64,000 bases of DNA from Saturnia japonica (lineage: Eukaryota > Arthropoda > Insecta > Lepidoptera > Saturniidae), in NCBI GenBank assembly GCA_033032175.1, contig CM065334.1, forward strand, positions 7,561,705 through 7,625,704, given 5' to 3'. How positions within the stretch are numbered: position 1 is the first letter of the stretch; every line of letters begins with the position of its first letter. The translations under genes were made by a program, and so were the position numbers. Of the stretch, positions 36,101 to 42,059 are shown one piece after another. The notes under the pieces were generated by a model that saw only the letters and a list, made by a program, of their open reading frames with translations, searched no databases and had not been told where the DNA came from.

Positions 36101-36405
36101 ACCTCGAGGACTTCTGGAAACCCTACTCACCGCAAGAACACAACACAAGGTTATTTGGCTGCGATCTTCTGGTGTCTAGTCGCCCCAGCTAGAAAAGAAT
36201 CCTTAAAGAAACTTCGCCGTTATGACACGTTGTAAATCTTTGACAGATCCACACGGGAGCGAAGCCCTACGAGTGCCAGTTCTGCTCGAAATCCTTCAGC
36301 CAGTCGAACTCGATGAAGCTCCACGTCAGAACGGTTCATTTGAAGCAAGGCCCAAACAGGAAGACGATCAAGGCCAGCGATGCGCAAGAAACTTTAGAAA
36401 ATTAA
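12035..36405 (+). CDS. ZAD-C2H2 zinc finger protein, 13 coding exons
   Basis: Joining exons 12035-12157, 13613-13747, 19823-19997, 22748-22915, 23556-23728, 25678-25808, 27716-27790, 28215-28350, 29974-30101, 31965-32106, about 33358-33522, 35825-36022 and 36247-36405 gives about 635 residues with a TAA stop. The N-terminus is a ZAD: CRVC in exon 1 and CNLC in exon 2 supply the zinc ligands. ZADs mediate dimerisation in insect C2H2 transcription factors. An acidic then basic linker follows (exons 3-4, ending [10 protein letters not shown], a likely nuclear localisation signal). Twelve C2H2 fingers fill exons 5-13; only the last three have TGERP or TGAKP-like linkers. Phases agree at every junction except entry to exon 11, where the acceptor is uncertain. 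Several fingers are split by introns. DNA target unknown. Confidence 0.8.
12240..12510. repeat. Helitron-like and dispersed repeat fragments in intron 1
   Basis: 'acccgcgacttcgtctgcg' at about 12249 resembles the 3' hairpin segment of Helitrons in minus orientation. The block 'atcacctcaatggtggtc' with 'cattttaatttt' is related to segments at about 17205-17250 and 24850-24900. The class of the latter is unknown. Confidence 0.4.
12783..13030 (-). mobile_element. RTE-type LINE 3' end fragment
   Basis: The minus strand encodes a C-terminal block with [19 protein letters not shown] followed by a Asp-Arg-rich segment ([11 protein letters not shown]), typical of the end of RTE-like endonuclease-reverse transcriptase proteins in Lepidoptera. 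The frame is broken by at least one stop. A similar tail in plus orientation is at 38525-39055. Confidence 0.6.
13510..13570 (+). mobile_element. Helitron 5' end fragment just before exon 2
   Basis: It begins TCTATACAATTAATAAAATT and runs on as 'gaagtgtctgtttgtaatg', matching the 5' ends of the copies at 21433 and 41430. It stops about 45 bp upstream of exon 2, close enough to lie near the branch point or acceptor. Confidence 0.65.
13613..13747 (+). CDS. ZAD gene exon 2 (second ZAD zinc ligands)
   Basis: This codes 45 residues including [17 protein letters not shown], the second CxxC and the helix of the ZAD. It starts after 'atgatttcag' in phase 0 and ends GAG|gtaact in phase 0. Confidence 0.85.
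13795..13900 (+). mobile_element. Helitron 5' region fragment in intron 2
   Basis: 'ataaagctgaaaagtttg' and 'gtgctaatctcagaaacta' match the 5' region of the Helitrons at 11146 and 34000. The 3' end is missing. Confidence 0.5.
14089..15118 (-). pseudogene. hAT-type (ZBED5/SCAND3-like) transposase relic
   Basis: Read on the minus strand, an ATG at 15118 is followed after ten codons by a stop, then a frame with a BED-type finger ([10 protein letters not shown]...[12 protein letters not shown]) at 14732-15034. After further stops and frameshifts comes a block at 14089-14436 with [16 protein letters not shown] and [12 protein letters not shown], ending [17 protein letters not shown]. This order is that of transposases of the hAT superfamily similar to vertebrate ZBED5 and SCAND3. 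The C-terminal dimerisation region is absent. It lies antisense in intron 2 of the ZAD gene and is not functional as it stands. Confidence 0.8.
15120..16430. other. Intron 2 sequence, nothing recognised
   Basis: AT-rich DNA with no coding exon matching the surrounding gene and no clear element ends. Confidence 0.4.
16430..16545 (+). mobile_element. Internal and 3' Helitron fragment
   Basis: 'aacgctacgaccaatagg', 'agcggagtatcaatgaaaa' and 'gtgacgcagacgaagctg' match the interior and hairpin of the Helitron at 33575-34344. The terminal CTAG is lost. Confidence 0.5.
16800..17300. repeat. Fragments of two dispersed repeats in intron 2
   Basis: 'ggtgaagctcttaaagc' at about 16855 belongs to the short repeat seen also at 2589, 30300 and 32740. 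'cctcaagggtggttcc' with 'cattttaatttaattgg' at about 17210-17245 matches fragments at 12440 and 24860. Confidence 0.4.
17807..19301. mobile_element. Non-autonomous Transib-type DNA transposon
   Basis: The left end reads CACAGTGGACCGAAAATTAA and the right end is its inverted repeat (ATTTTCGGTCCACTGTG); similarity extends over about 55 bp. Both ends are flanked by CGACG (17802-17806 and 19302-19306). A CACWRTG start and a 5 bp GC-rich CGNCG-like duplication are diagnostic of Transib, the superfamily related to RAG1 and V(D)J recombination signals. There is no transposase. The middle (about 18040-18640) is much richer in GC than its surroundings and may be captured or nested DNA. It lies in intron 2 of the ZAD gene. 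Confidence 0.8.
19505..19695. mobile_element. Small fold-back MITE in intron 2
   Basis: The left arm holds 'gagctaaagaagga' and 'atcggctactttcggc'. The right arm is the inverted counterpart, with 'gccgaaagcagccgat' and 'tccttctttagctc'. Total about 190 bp, able to form a long hairpin. It ends about 130 bp before exon 3. Superfamily not determined. Confidence 0.55.
19823..19997 (+). CDS. ZAD gene exon 3 (acidic linker)
   Basis: It starts after 'atatttctag' in phase 0 and ends GAT G|gttagt in phase 1. It codes 58 residues with an acidic stretch ([12 protein letters not shown]). No zinc ligands; it links the ZAD to the fingers. Confidence 0.75.
20135..20420 (+). repeat. Dispersed repeat, 'gggttccgtacctc' family
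   Basis: 'agggttccgtacctcaaaa' and 'ataggatcactttgttgtcc' mark a widespread lepidopteran repeat; a diverged copy is at about 44310-44460. Non-coding, class not determined. Confidence 0.5.
20641..20882 (-). repeat. Dispersed repeat X, minus orientation
   Basis: Its reverse complement (CAGACTGCGAAAAAGGAG, then GTATGTATGTCTATTTC and CACGCTCTGTAG) matches repeats at about 28468-28720 and 33539-34562. The open frame at 20728-20919 is part of the repeat. Confidence 0.6.
20920..21120 (+). repeat. tRNA-derived SINE, family S1 (copy 2)
   Basis: A pol III box B (GGTTCGATCCC) lies at about 20984-20994. It is followed by the family body 'atgactgactttgtgtgatg' and 'tatcagctgtttagttacc'. Compare 8145-8360. 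Confidence 0.75.
21433..22531 (+). mobile_element. Non-autonomous Helitron interrupted by a ~570 bp insertion
   Basis: The 5' end is A|TCTATACAATTAATAAAAG. The 3' end is a GTGAGCGAAGCCAC hairpin followed by GGGTACAG, CTAG and T. Compared with the complete copy at 40905-41430, homology breaks at about 21510 and resumes at about 22080. The insertion starts 'tacagggtgtcccagaac' and has its own unknown affinity. Confidence 0.7.
21510..22079. mobile_element. Insertion of unknown class inside the Helitron
   Basis: It starts TACAGGGTGTCCC after a TA. A matching inverted end is not obvious. No coding capacity is visible; the 67-codon frame at 21868-22071 has no family features. Confidence 0.45.
22748..22915 (+). 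CDS. ZAD gene exon 4 (basic linker)
   Basis: It starts after 'acttaattccag' in phase 1 and ends AAA G|gtgag in phase 1. An acidic/serine stretch ([10 protein letters not shown]) is followed by [13 protein letters not shown], a probable nuclear localisation signal. Confidence 0.8.
22920..22955 (+). mobile_element. Isolated Helitron 3' terminus next to the exon 4 donor
   Basis: 'gagtgaaaccgtgggacac' followed by AGCTAG and T is a Helitron 3' end, only a few bases after the exon 4 splice donor. The rest of the element is not recognisable upstream because exon 4 lies there. Confidence 0.55.
23556..23728 (+). CDS. ZAD gene exon 5 (finger 1)
   Basis: It starts after 'attatttacag' in phase 1 and ends GAG|gtatgt in phase 0. 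It carries a charged helix ([16 protein letters not shown]) and the first C2H2 finger ([21 protein letters not shown]). Confidence 0.85.
24130..24802. mobile_element. pogo/Tigger-like DNA transposon relic
   Basis: Ends are inverted repeats, CAGTGTAAACTCTTTATAAC on the left and GTTATAAAGAGTTTACACTG on the right, each flanked by TA. Further 'cgttatagagagttatcg' type repeats lie inside each end. On the minus strand an ATG at 24419 starts [14 protein letters not shown], like the N-terminus of CENP-B/Tigger-type transposases, but the frame breaks at once. It lies in intron 5 of the ZAD gene. Confidence 0.7.
24830..24925 (+). repeat. Dispersed repeat fragment
   Basis: 'gtcaagagtggtcccg' and 'ttcattggctttgaac' match fragments at 12440 and 17220. 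Confidence 0.4.
25091..25474. mobile_element. Candidate DNA element with 13 bp inverted ends
   Basis: The left end is ACGTGACAACGTCTTATAA and the right end GACGTTGTCACGT. The interior is GC-richer than the surroundings and holds 'gtgcaagcgagagcgcgg'. No clear target duplication was found, so the class is left open. Confidence 0.4.
25678..25808 (+). CDS. ZAD gene exon 6 (finger 2, start of finger 3)
   Basis: It starts after 'tgtattgtactag' in phase 0 and ends ACC AA|gtcagt in phase 2. It codes [17 protein letters not shown] (finger 2) and [11 protein letters not shown], which is completed in exon 7. Confidence 0.8.
25903..26250. mobile_element. Candidate hAT-like MITE
   Basis: It runs from 'gaaacggatatccggc' to 'ctatccgtttcatctc', which are inverted; 'atccggccggattccgg' motifs lie inside. 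The left outer end appears eroded and no 8 bp duplication was confirmed. Confidence 0.35.
26251..27395. other. Intron 6 sequence
   Basis: Two related stretches at about 26850 and 26975 ('cacataaatg' with 'gaaaataaaattgag') form a loose direct repeat. The GC-rich block 27160-27310 has open frames on both strands but no family features or splice logic. Confidence 0.35.
27400..27640 (-). repeat. tRNA-derived SINE, family S2 (copy 1)
   Basis: 'ccgaaagctcagactcg' followed by 'gtgattcgaagtcac' matches the copy at 46090-46385. The reverse complement holds an eroded box B (CTTCGAATCAC). Confidence 0.55.
27716..27790 (+). CDS. ZAD gene exon 7 (end of finger 3, start of finger 4)
   Basis: It starts after 'attctttgtttag' with one carried base and ends TTT AG|gtgag in phase 2. 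[10 protein letters not shown] completes finger 3; CQLCSQKF begins finger 4. Confidence 0.8.
28215..28350 (+). CDS. ZAD gene exon 8 (end of finger 4, finger 5)
   Basis: It starts after 'ttttttacag' with one carried base and ends GAG|gtgagt in phase 0. YLTHMRKSH completes finger 4; [17 protein letters not shown] is finger 5. Confidence 0.85.
28468..28720 (+). repeat. Dispersed repeat X, plus orientation
   Basis: 'acccgactgcgaaaac' and 'gggttatgttattcgagc' with 'gtatgtatgtctatttg' match 33539-34562 and the reverse of 20641-20882. Confidence 0.6.
29170..29804 (+). mobile_element. Non-autonomous Helitron in intron 8
   Basis: The 3' end is a hairpin ACGGGTGAAACCGT followed by GGGGCACAG, CTAG and T. 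The 5' part holds 'taaacacgctaatctc', as in the other Helitrons. The exact 5' TC is not resolved. The open frame 29287-29598 is inside the element. Confidence 0.65.
29974..30101 (+). CDS. ZAD gene exon 9 (finger 6)
   Basis: It starts after 'tttcttgccag' in phase 0. Two donors overlap: GAGA|gtaagt (30098) and AGTAA|gtgagt (30102). The second gives phase 2 and joins exon 10 in frame. The finger is [17 protein letters not shown] with a long H-x6-H spacing. Confidence 0.75.
30290..30400 (+). repeat. Short dispersed repeat in intron 9
   Basis: 'gtgaagctgtaaaagccgc' with 'ctctaaggctaaccag' also occurs at 32740-32850 (plus) and 2589-2646 (minus). Confidence 0.5.
31267..31769. mobile_element. PIF/Harbinger-type MITE, family H1 (copy 1)
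   Basis: Ends are imperfect inverted repeats (GGGGTCTTCAAGTATTACGT and ACGTAATACTTGAAAGCCCC) flanked by TTA on both sides (31264-31266 and 31770-31772). The interior repeats 'gagggattccccg' twice and matches the copy at 38623-38976. No transposase. A 3 bp TTA duplication fits PIF/Harbinger. Confidence 0.7.
31965..32106 (+). CDS. ZAD gene exon 10 (finger 7)
   Basis: The acceptor 'attatgtcccag' followed by T CCA CAG gives phase 2 and joins exon 9 in frame. The finger is [21 protein letters not shown]. The donor after GAA CAG is a weak gttttt, phase 0, so its end is less sure. Confidence 0.75.
32397..32640 (-). mobile_element. Helitron 3' half, minus orientation
   Basis: 'ttagctgtgaccgcggc' and 'ttcgctcacgtggac' are the reversed 3' hairpin, and the following text matches 40905-41120. 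The 5' end is missing. The 76-codon frame 32349-32579 overlaps it and is not a gene. Confidence 0.65.
32840..33298 (+). mobile_element. LINE 3' end, family L-a (copy 1)
   Basis: It encodes the C-terminus of a jockey/CR1-group ORF2 ([16 protein letters not shown], then [17 protein letters not shown] and a stop). A 3' UTR follows with 'ttcttctcgatgtctggga' and the tail TTGAATAAAAGATATTTTGA. A second copy with the same end is on the minus strand at 36545-37020. Confidence 0.75.
33358..33522 (+). CDS. ZAD gene exon 11 (finger 8, start of finger 9)
   Basis: It codes [22 protein letters not shown] and CEVCGKKCV, ending GTG|gtgagt in phase 0. The start is uncertain. An in-frame AG at 33357 meets exon 10 in phase 0 but has a poor pyrimidine tract. 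The better-looking 'cccatctctag' at 33323 would need a phase 2 donor. The exon comes about 60 bp after a LINE tail. Confidence 0.7.
33577..34344 (+). mobile_element. Non-autonomous Helitron split by a solo LTR
   Basis: The right part begins 'attataaagctgaagag' and ends in the hairpin region 'gtgacgcaggcgaaaatgc' with ACCGGTCAG, CTAG and T. The 5' tip 'ctaatatat' lies left of the LTR at 33576-33584. Without the LTR the element would be about 350 bp. Confidence 0.65.
33585..33998 (+). mobile_element. Solo LTR, Gypsy-like, family G1 (copy 1)
   Basis: It starts TATTACGACC (TGTTACGACC in copy 2) and ends GGGTGTAACA, giving the terminal TGTTAC...GTAACA inverted motif. A 4 bp ATAT flanks both sides (33581-33584 and 33999-34002). 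A TATA box (GGTATATAAGCGAC) is followed about 30 bp later by an initiator-like TCAGTTC, and a polyadenylation signal AATAAA lies about 55 bp before the end. No internal coding region is attached, as expected after LTR-LTR recombination. Copy 2 is at 45183-45639. Confidence 0.75.
34690..34845 (-). mobile_element. Helitron 5' part, minus orientation
   Basis: 'gacaaacagacacttcaatt' followed by TTATTATATGTATTAGA is the reversed 5' end seen in full at 41400-41430. The 3' part is missing. Confidence 0.55.
34856..35576. mobile_element. PIF/Harbinger transposon relic with transposase fragment
   Basis: Ends are imperfect inverted repeats (GGCATGGGTAACAC...GCTACG and CGTAGCGTCGTTTACATG then AGCCC) flanked by TTA at 34853-34855 and 35577-35579. 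On the plus strand about 35235-35428 encodes, across a frameshift, [13 protein letters not shown], then [15 protein letters not shown] and [13 protein letters not shown]. This is the N-terminal signature of HARBI1-type nucleases; the catalytic part is deleted. It lies in intron 11 of the ZAD gene. Confidence 0.75.
35825..36022 (+). CDS. ZAD gene exon 12 (fingers 9-11)
   Basis: It starts after 'gtatattccag' in phase 0 and ends TAT CGG|gttctc in phase 0. It completes finger 9 ([12 protein letters not shown]), encodes finger 10 ([17 protein letters not shown]) and begins finger 11 ([19 protein letters not shown]). Linkers are TGERPY. The exon is strongly GC-rich, and the antisense frames there are shadows. 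Confidence 0.85.
36247..36405 (+). CDS. ZAD gene terminal exon 13 (finger 12, stop)
   Basis: It starts after 'aatctttgacag' in phase 0. IHTGAKPY completes finger 11 and links to finger 12 ([17 protein letters not shown], then VRTVH). A basic tail ends ETLEN and TAA. Confidence 0.85.
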   Translation: MHTGAKPYECQFCSKSFSQSNSMKLHVRTVHLKQGPNRKTIKASDAQETLEN

Positions 36406-36544
36406 GCTGTGAGGCAATAAGCAAGCGAGGTCGTTAGGTGATAAAGAGTCGAGATTATAACCACTTTATTGCCACGTTTAGGCTTGTCGCATTTCGAGAT
36501 CTTACGGTGTATATCTACTAACAAAGGGGGGTAAGGTATATGAA

Positions 36545-37020
36545 CGTGACATTCAAAATCAAAATCATGTTTATTCAATTTAGGCCCTAAGAAGGCACTT
36601 ATTAACGTCAAAACACTACTGCAGGTTCGGAAAATATCCCAGACATCGAGAAGAACCGGTAAGTAACTCGATCGGGTTTATTTATTTTTTGTCAACTGTA
36701 CAAATGTTAATACAACAGGTACAATAATAATAATTTAGTGTATGCACAGAGAGAGAGTCACTTTCAGATATCACAATCATTCACATAATGATCCACCCTA
36801 TAATAACCTTTTGACAGAAAAACCCGCTTGACATGGTCCTTGAACTTGTTGTCCGGTAAATCAGTAATGTGCTTCTGGATCTTGTTATAGAACCTAACAC
36901 TATTACCTAAAAAACTTTTATTGGAACTACTTAGTCTAAAACACGGTACGACTAATGTATCTCTATTTCTAGTATTAACATTGTGCTGATCTTTGACAAA
37001 ATCTAAATTGACTAAGTTGA
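36545..37020 (-). mobile_element. LINE 3' end, family L-a (copy 2)
   Basis: The minus strand encodes DTLVVPCFRLSSSNKSF, then SVRFYNKIQKHITDLPDN and [14 protein letters not shown] with a stop. The 3' UTR (CCCGATCGAGTTACTTACC, TTCTTCTCGATGTCTGGGA) ends in TTGAATAAACATGATTTTGA. It is 5'-truncated and lies about 140 bp after the ZAD gene stop. Confidence 0.75.
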
Positions 37021-37124
37021 CATTAAGTTATTGTATACGCCGTATATTTATATTAAATTATATCATTCATTCACGCATTCATACATATATTCATTCGTTC
37101 ATTATACATTCCTTCCTAGTTCCC

Positions 37125-37372
37125 ATCCCAGTCGCTTTCTCAACGCATTGCCGAGTGGTCGCACCATAGATTCGCTCGCAACAAGTAGAAGTGACAGTGC
37201 ACGCTTTACTCACTCAAAAACACTCCGCTTAAAGTGTTTAAAATTACCACGCTCCCGCGCTGATCAATAAACATTAGTGCTTGTTGGAAAAACCAGAACT
37301 CGAGTACCAGTGAACATATAGTAACCTAAAGAACTTGCGACCTATGGAAACGGGAGACGTGGAACGTCAAGG
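37125..37372 (+). other. Possible first exon or LTR-like block
   Basis: A stretch of mixed composition holds AATAAA at about 37266. It ends with an ATG at 37345 reading METGDVERQ up to CAAG|gtacct, a fair donor. It could be the first coding exon of an unseen plus-strand gene or the end of an LTR. No later exon was found to join it. Confidence 0.25.
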
Positions 37373-38520
37373 TACCTATTTCCTTTCACTTCATCGTAGA
37401 CCGGTGCTTTCAGTTATCAAGGATGGTATTGGGAGGGCAAAGTTAAAATAGTATATTCTTGAAATTTGTTCTTTAGTGATTCACGAGGTTTTAGGTTGTA
37501 AATTGCACCGAATTGCCCGTTTTTGTAATATACGTGAGCGGAAGCGAAAGTGCAAACGCGAGCACGGCATTGACGCGTGCCCAGGGTTCACAAGCGTACA
37601 TATGGGACAATCCGTGAAGCAAAAGCTTTCTACCCCTTTTTAAGCGTATTGCGTGCACGGCAGAATGTGAGATTTGACATGGTTAAAGTTTATATGGAGG
37701 AGTGCAGAAAGCTAAAATTTATCTATAATACCTGTTACTAATATATTAAATTAAATTAATTAATACTGCGAATATTAACCCGACCGGTGCCATTGAACTT
37801 GGTTCCCTTAAAATATTGACATTGTCACTCAATGAAAAGTGACAGCAAGTGATGTAATATTGATTGTTTAGGTTCATGAATACCGCAAATGTCAAACAGA
37901 AAATAGTCTATTATTTAAAAGTCGCTGGTCGAATTTCGATCATTGGGCGACCGCTAGTATACATAAATTATTGAGTAATATTGGTCTATAGATAAAAAGC
38001 CTAAAACAATACAAATGTGGAAATAATTGTTTATATTTTTTGTATGCGAGTCAAGCGATTTGAAACGCCGATTAGAGAACGTGATGTCACCATTCAGGAA
38101 ATATGAACGTTAGACTCTTGCGTGAGTTGTCAAACTTGTCACTGTTATTATACAAAATGACATATAAAATGAATGATGACGTCACGGGACGATAATGCCG
38201 TGTTTTCGTGGCGTGTTTTTTATTTAGATTAAAAATTATTTTGAAATAAATTTTTGTACTGTACATATTAATGAAGAAAAGTAATTCATAGGTATTATTT
38301 TCAACATATAAAATATGTATTTAAAACAATTTTCCAATAGTTGTCAACTCCCGTATTGCAACGATGTACGGTAGCTTCAGGTTGTGAAACTTGCGCGTGG
38401 GGTCAGTGACGCTTTACTCGCAAATCCAGGAGTAGCAAGGTACTATTATTATTGGCCTCAGGATTATTGTTCTTTTGAGATTTAATGTACATAGCTGTTA
38501 TCAAGACACGGCAAGTTCTT
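37373..38520. other. Intergenic, nothing recognised
   Basis: No coding exon, RNA gene or element ends were identified. Confidence 0.4.
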
Positions 38521-38524
38521 TAAA

Positions 38525-39055
38525 ACATTTTTGTAGGGAGAAATTTAAGGAAAGCGAGGCAGAGGAAGACCTAGAAGATGCTTTTTCCAACAAGTGAAGG
38601 ATAAAATGGGACTAATGTCTTAGGGCGCGTTCAAGTATTACGTGATGCAAATCTCCCTGTTTTAAAGATATTATAGTATGACTTCACTTTAATAACACTG
38701 ACTACAGAAATGTGCTTCCGCGTGTACACTAACGAATACTGACAACAAAAACAAAGTAAAATACAGTGTACTGTATACAGTCGAGGGATTCCCCGTAAAA
38801 CATAAACGAAAAGGGTTGCCAACTTTGTAAACTTTGATTGCCTGGTTTTTTATTTAAATTTAAAAAAAAACGTTTCGTAACGTGTTGTTTGAACCTCCTC
38901 CCGCCCTTGTAACGCATCGTAACGTTTTACAAGACCCCCTCGCCCAAATTGCGTTACGTATTACTTGAACGCCCCCTTATCAAGAGGTTGAAAGGCGATA
39001 GGGAACAGTTGCAACTGATCCACAAACAAGAGCTAAGGTCTTAATGATGATGTAA
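38525..39055 (+). mobile_element. RTE-type LINE 3' end split by a MITE
   Basis: Before the MITE it encodes RGRPRRCFFQQVKDKMGLMS. After the MITE (38980 on) it continues, with a one-base shift, as LKGDREQLQLIHKQELRS and a stop. A short TGATGATG tail at about 39045 is typical of RTE elements. Confidence 0.65.
38623..38976. mobile_element. PIF/Harbinger-type MITE, family H1 (copy 2)
   Basis: Ends GGGCGCGTTCAAGTATTACG and CGTATTACTTGAACGCCCCC are inverted. TTA flanks both sides (38620-38622 and 38977-38979). The interior 'cagtcgagggattccccg' matches copy 1. It sits inside a LINE tail, which it splits cleanly. Confidence 0.8.
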
Positions 39056-39205
39056 ATAGCAATAGGTTGCAATGTCCCTTTAATATCAGATGAACTGTTC
39101 GCTTGCTGCTGTTACCCAAAACTATTAAAATTACAAATTTCATAGGACATTTTAACAGTAGACCATTTGTAGGGTACCAAGTATTAAAAAGTAGATATAT
39201 ATTGC

Positions 39206-40330
39206 GGAGGACGTTTTGAAAAATCAACTTTTATACGATGCATTGCTACTTGGCATACGTGGAAGCATTTTAGCCTGGATATGCGACTTCCTTTCTGGTA
39301 GAACCTTTCGGGTGCGCATTGGCGAAGTCATGTCCGATCCGCGAAGTGTCCTCAGTGGCGTTCCTCAAGGTTCGGTGCTTGGTCCATTGCTCTTTATCTT
39401 GTTCCTCTCAGACTTGAAAAGTACTCTGCAACTACCTTTTTCGCTTTTTGCTGATGATACCAAATTTTTTGCTAACCCTCGAAGCAACTGGCGAGCTATA
39501 CAGAATGACCTTAATGCGATTTTTAAGTGGACTCATGACTGGCTTCTAACTTTAAATGTGAATAAGTGCTCCGTGCTACACATTGGTAGTAATAATCCTT
39601 GTCAGATATACTATCTTGGTGGTGAACAATTAACCGCAGTTGAAACACAAAGGGACTTGGGAGTTACAGTATCCAAAGATCTTAAATGGGGAACTCATGT
39701 GCTTGGGGTTGTGAAGAAAACTAATTCGATCCTTTATATCATTCGCAAGGCATTTAAATTTCTAACAGCTAAAACTTTTATAAAGTTATATAAGACCTAT
39801 ATTAGACCACTTCTTGAACATGCTTATATTATCTGGGATCTCTACTTCAAAAAAGACATTAAGCTCATTGAAAATGTACAGAGAAGGGCTACTAAGATGG
39901 TGTATGCAATGCGTAACTTACCCTATGAACAGCGCCTCATAAACCTTGGCCTTACCACACTAGAACACCGTAGACAAAGGGGCAGGTTAATCGAAACTTA
40001 TAAAATCCTCACTAATTATTACGATGTGCCCAGCCTTAAAGATATGTTTAAGTCAAATGAAAATAAACACCTACGAGGTCATCCCTTGAAACTTTGGGAA
40101 TTCCCAGCAAAAAGAAACCCAATGAAGCAGTTCTTGCCTAACAGAGTGGTCACAGTATGGAACAAACTTCCAGAAAAAGTTGTGATGGCTCCTACCATAA
40201 CCTCCTATAAGAGCAGATTGGACAAGGAAGATATCTCCAAGCTATTTGATACGCACGCATCAGCTAATTAGCTGCTAGTGTGTCTTACCAAATATAATAA
40301 TAATAATAATAATATAATTTTGTATGTAAT
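39206..40330 (+). pseudogene. CR1/L2-like LINE, 5'-truncated, reverse transcriptase open
   Basis: An open frame at 39216-40271 (about 350 codons, no ATG at its start) encodes the second half of a non-LTR reverse transcriptase. It shows LLGIRGSILAWICDFLSGRT, the palm motif SGVPQGSVLGPLLF and the catalytic FADD (about 39441-39455). It continues with the thumb and a C-terminal region (YKTYIRPLLEHAYIIWD, VQRRATKMV, LNY-type tail, VWNKLPEKVV). The N-terminal endonuclease is missing. The 3' UTR ends in an (AAT)n tail at about 40291-40315. The frame is uninterrupted, so the copy looks fairly young. A 124 bp minus-strand copy with the same 3' end is at 47851-47974. Confidence 0.85.
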
Positions 40331-40381
40331 GTGTTAATTTAATAAAAAATACCAATACATATTTTTGTTTTATTTTTTGAA

Positions 40382-40600
40382 CTAGCTGTGCCCACAGCTC
40401 CGCTCGCGTGGACAACAGAATACCGTCGGTATTGTGTTGACTTCGCTTCAACACACGATGCGGCGCGGCGGTCGCCCGCCGGTTATTTTAAAGTTATAAA
40501 TGCCTTATCATTTTATTTGCGCGGAACCCTTGAGGCAAGGCTGCAGAGCCTTCAATATCGGCGTAATCGGTTTTTTACCGGATACATTTCGGTGAGTGTG
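40382..40600 (-). mobile_element. Helitron 3' end, minus orientation
   Basis: CTAGCTGTGCCCACAGCTCC and 'gctcgcgtggac' after an A form the reversed 3' hairpin and terminus. The 5' part diverges from the other copies. The 77-codon frame here is not a gene. Confidence 0.55.
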
Positions 40601-40904
40601 CTTTGGAATTGCACAACTTAATTCCACCTTCGCACGACAAGAGGCACGGCGAAGCGTCATCGATTTATGATTGAAATGCTCAATTGCAAAAACAGTTCGC
40701 GATAACATGTCTTATCTTTTAAGATTGGCTCAATATAACCTTTTTTATGATAATAAAATTTGTCGTTTATTGCCGGTTTCCTAAAGATTCGAAACTAAGA
40801 AAAAACAAAGAACTTTTGTAAAGTGATTTTTAGTAATAAGATAATTTAGAACTGGCAAGATTAATAATAGCAAAATATACTGATACAAGAATTTCATTCT
40901 TAAC

Positions 40905-41430
40905 TAGCTGTGCCCTTGGCTTCACTCACGTGACTACAAAATGCCCATGCGAATCTTACTCCCCCGCTCCCGGCTATTTAAAAGACAAAAATGCTTATTG
41001 TGGGTGTTCCTTATAAGATAGATGTAAACTCTCCCGGACTTTTTTGTAGGTCTTTTTAATGCCTATGATTACGTAGTACATTAATTTGCTATATCTCTTA
41101 TGATTTACTCAGCATAAGCCATTTAAGCTCCCGAATTGATTCACCATGACCCGGTTTTTTTTATTTGTGCGGAACCATAATTCTTTTTCTAAAATAAAAG
41201 TAGCCTAAGTTACTCCCAATAAATTCAGCTATCTACCAGTGAAAGTCCCGGTAAAATCGGTACAACCGTTTCGGAGATTACCCAGAACAAACAAACTGAT
41301 TGACAGACAAAAATTTTAAAAATGGGTGTTTTGTTATAAGTATCGTATATATGTACTTTCATATGCATTTATTAAAAAGCTGTTATTTTGACTTTACAAA
41401 CAGACACTTCAATTTTATTAATTGTATAGA
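40905..41430 (-). mobile_element. Complete non-autonomous Helitron, 526 bp
   Basis: On the minus strand it starts A|TCTATACAATTAATAAAATT and ends in a hairpin (CACGTGAGTGAAGCC), GGGCACAG, CTAG and T. Both the A|T insertion rule and the terminal motifs are met, so this is the reference copy for the 5' and 3' ends in the window. Non-coding. Confidence 0.8.
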
Positions 41431-42059
41431 TGAAAAAAACTAACCCACAAAAATGTATTCGTCATATTTATACAAAATTAATCCATTTCAAAAACCAGTG
41501 AGAAATAAAACTATCTGTAACTACATTTGTTTATAATAAATGATAAATTATAGTAGTAATAAATAAAGACTATATTATAATGTCCACTTGTTTACATTAT
41601 TTCTCTAATTCATCGATAATGTGTATCGACAGTTGACGGAGCTTTCCCCCGCAAAAAACGACAAACAGTTTTGTATCGGGAAGAAACGCTATGGCCACTC
41701 CCCTCCGGTTCGCCGGTGGCCCGTGTTTCTCTGTTTGCGAAAGTGTTTTTATAAAAATTGTATTAATTCTTATCGAAATAAATACGTTATTCATCACAAT
41801 TATTTAATTTTAAACAAAAATGCCCTGTACGTCGATTGATTTTAATGAATATCTTGGGAGATAACACCATTTTTAAAATAACTCTGCAGCAAAATAATTA
41901 TCAAGTATGTACCGCGCGCGAATTTTTAATAAGCGGATAGGGAAATATTTGCTGTCACAGAACTTCTGTGGGAATCTCTCGTAAGCACAGACCCAACATT
42001 ACGCTAAATCTATGCTCGTAAGAGAGTTTAGACTCTAGAGAGTACTTTAATCCCTAATG
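41431..42059. other. Intergenic, no gene recognised
   Basis: Overlapping open frames on both strands at 41597-41839 show no family features. 'cgtcgattgattttaatg' at about 41831 has an echo near 11508, suggesting an old repeat. Confidence 0.35.
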
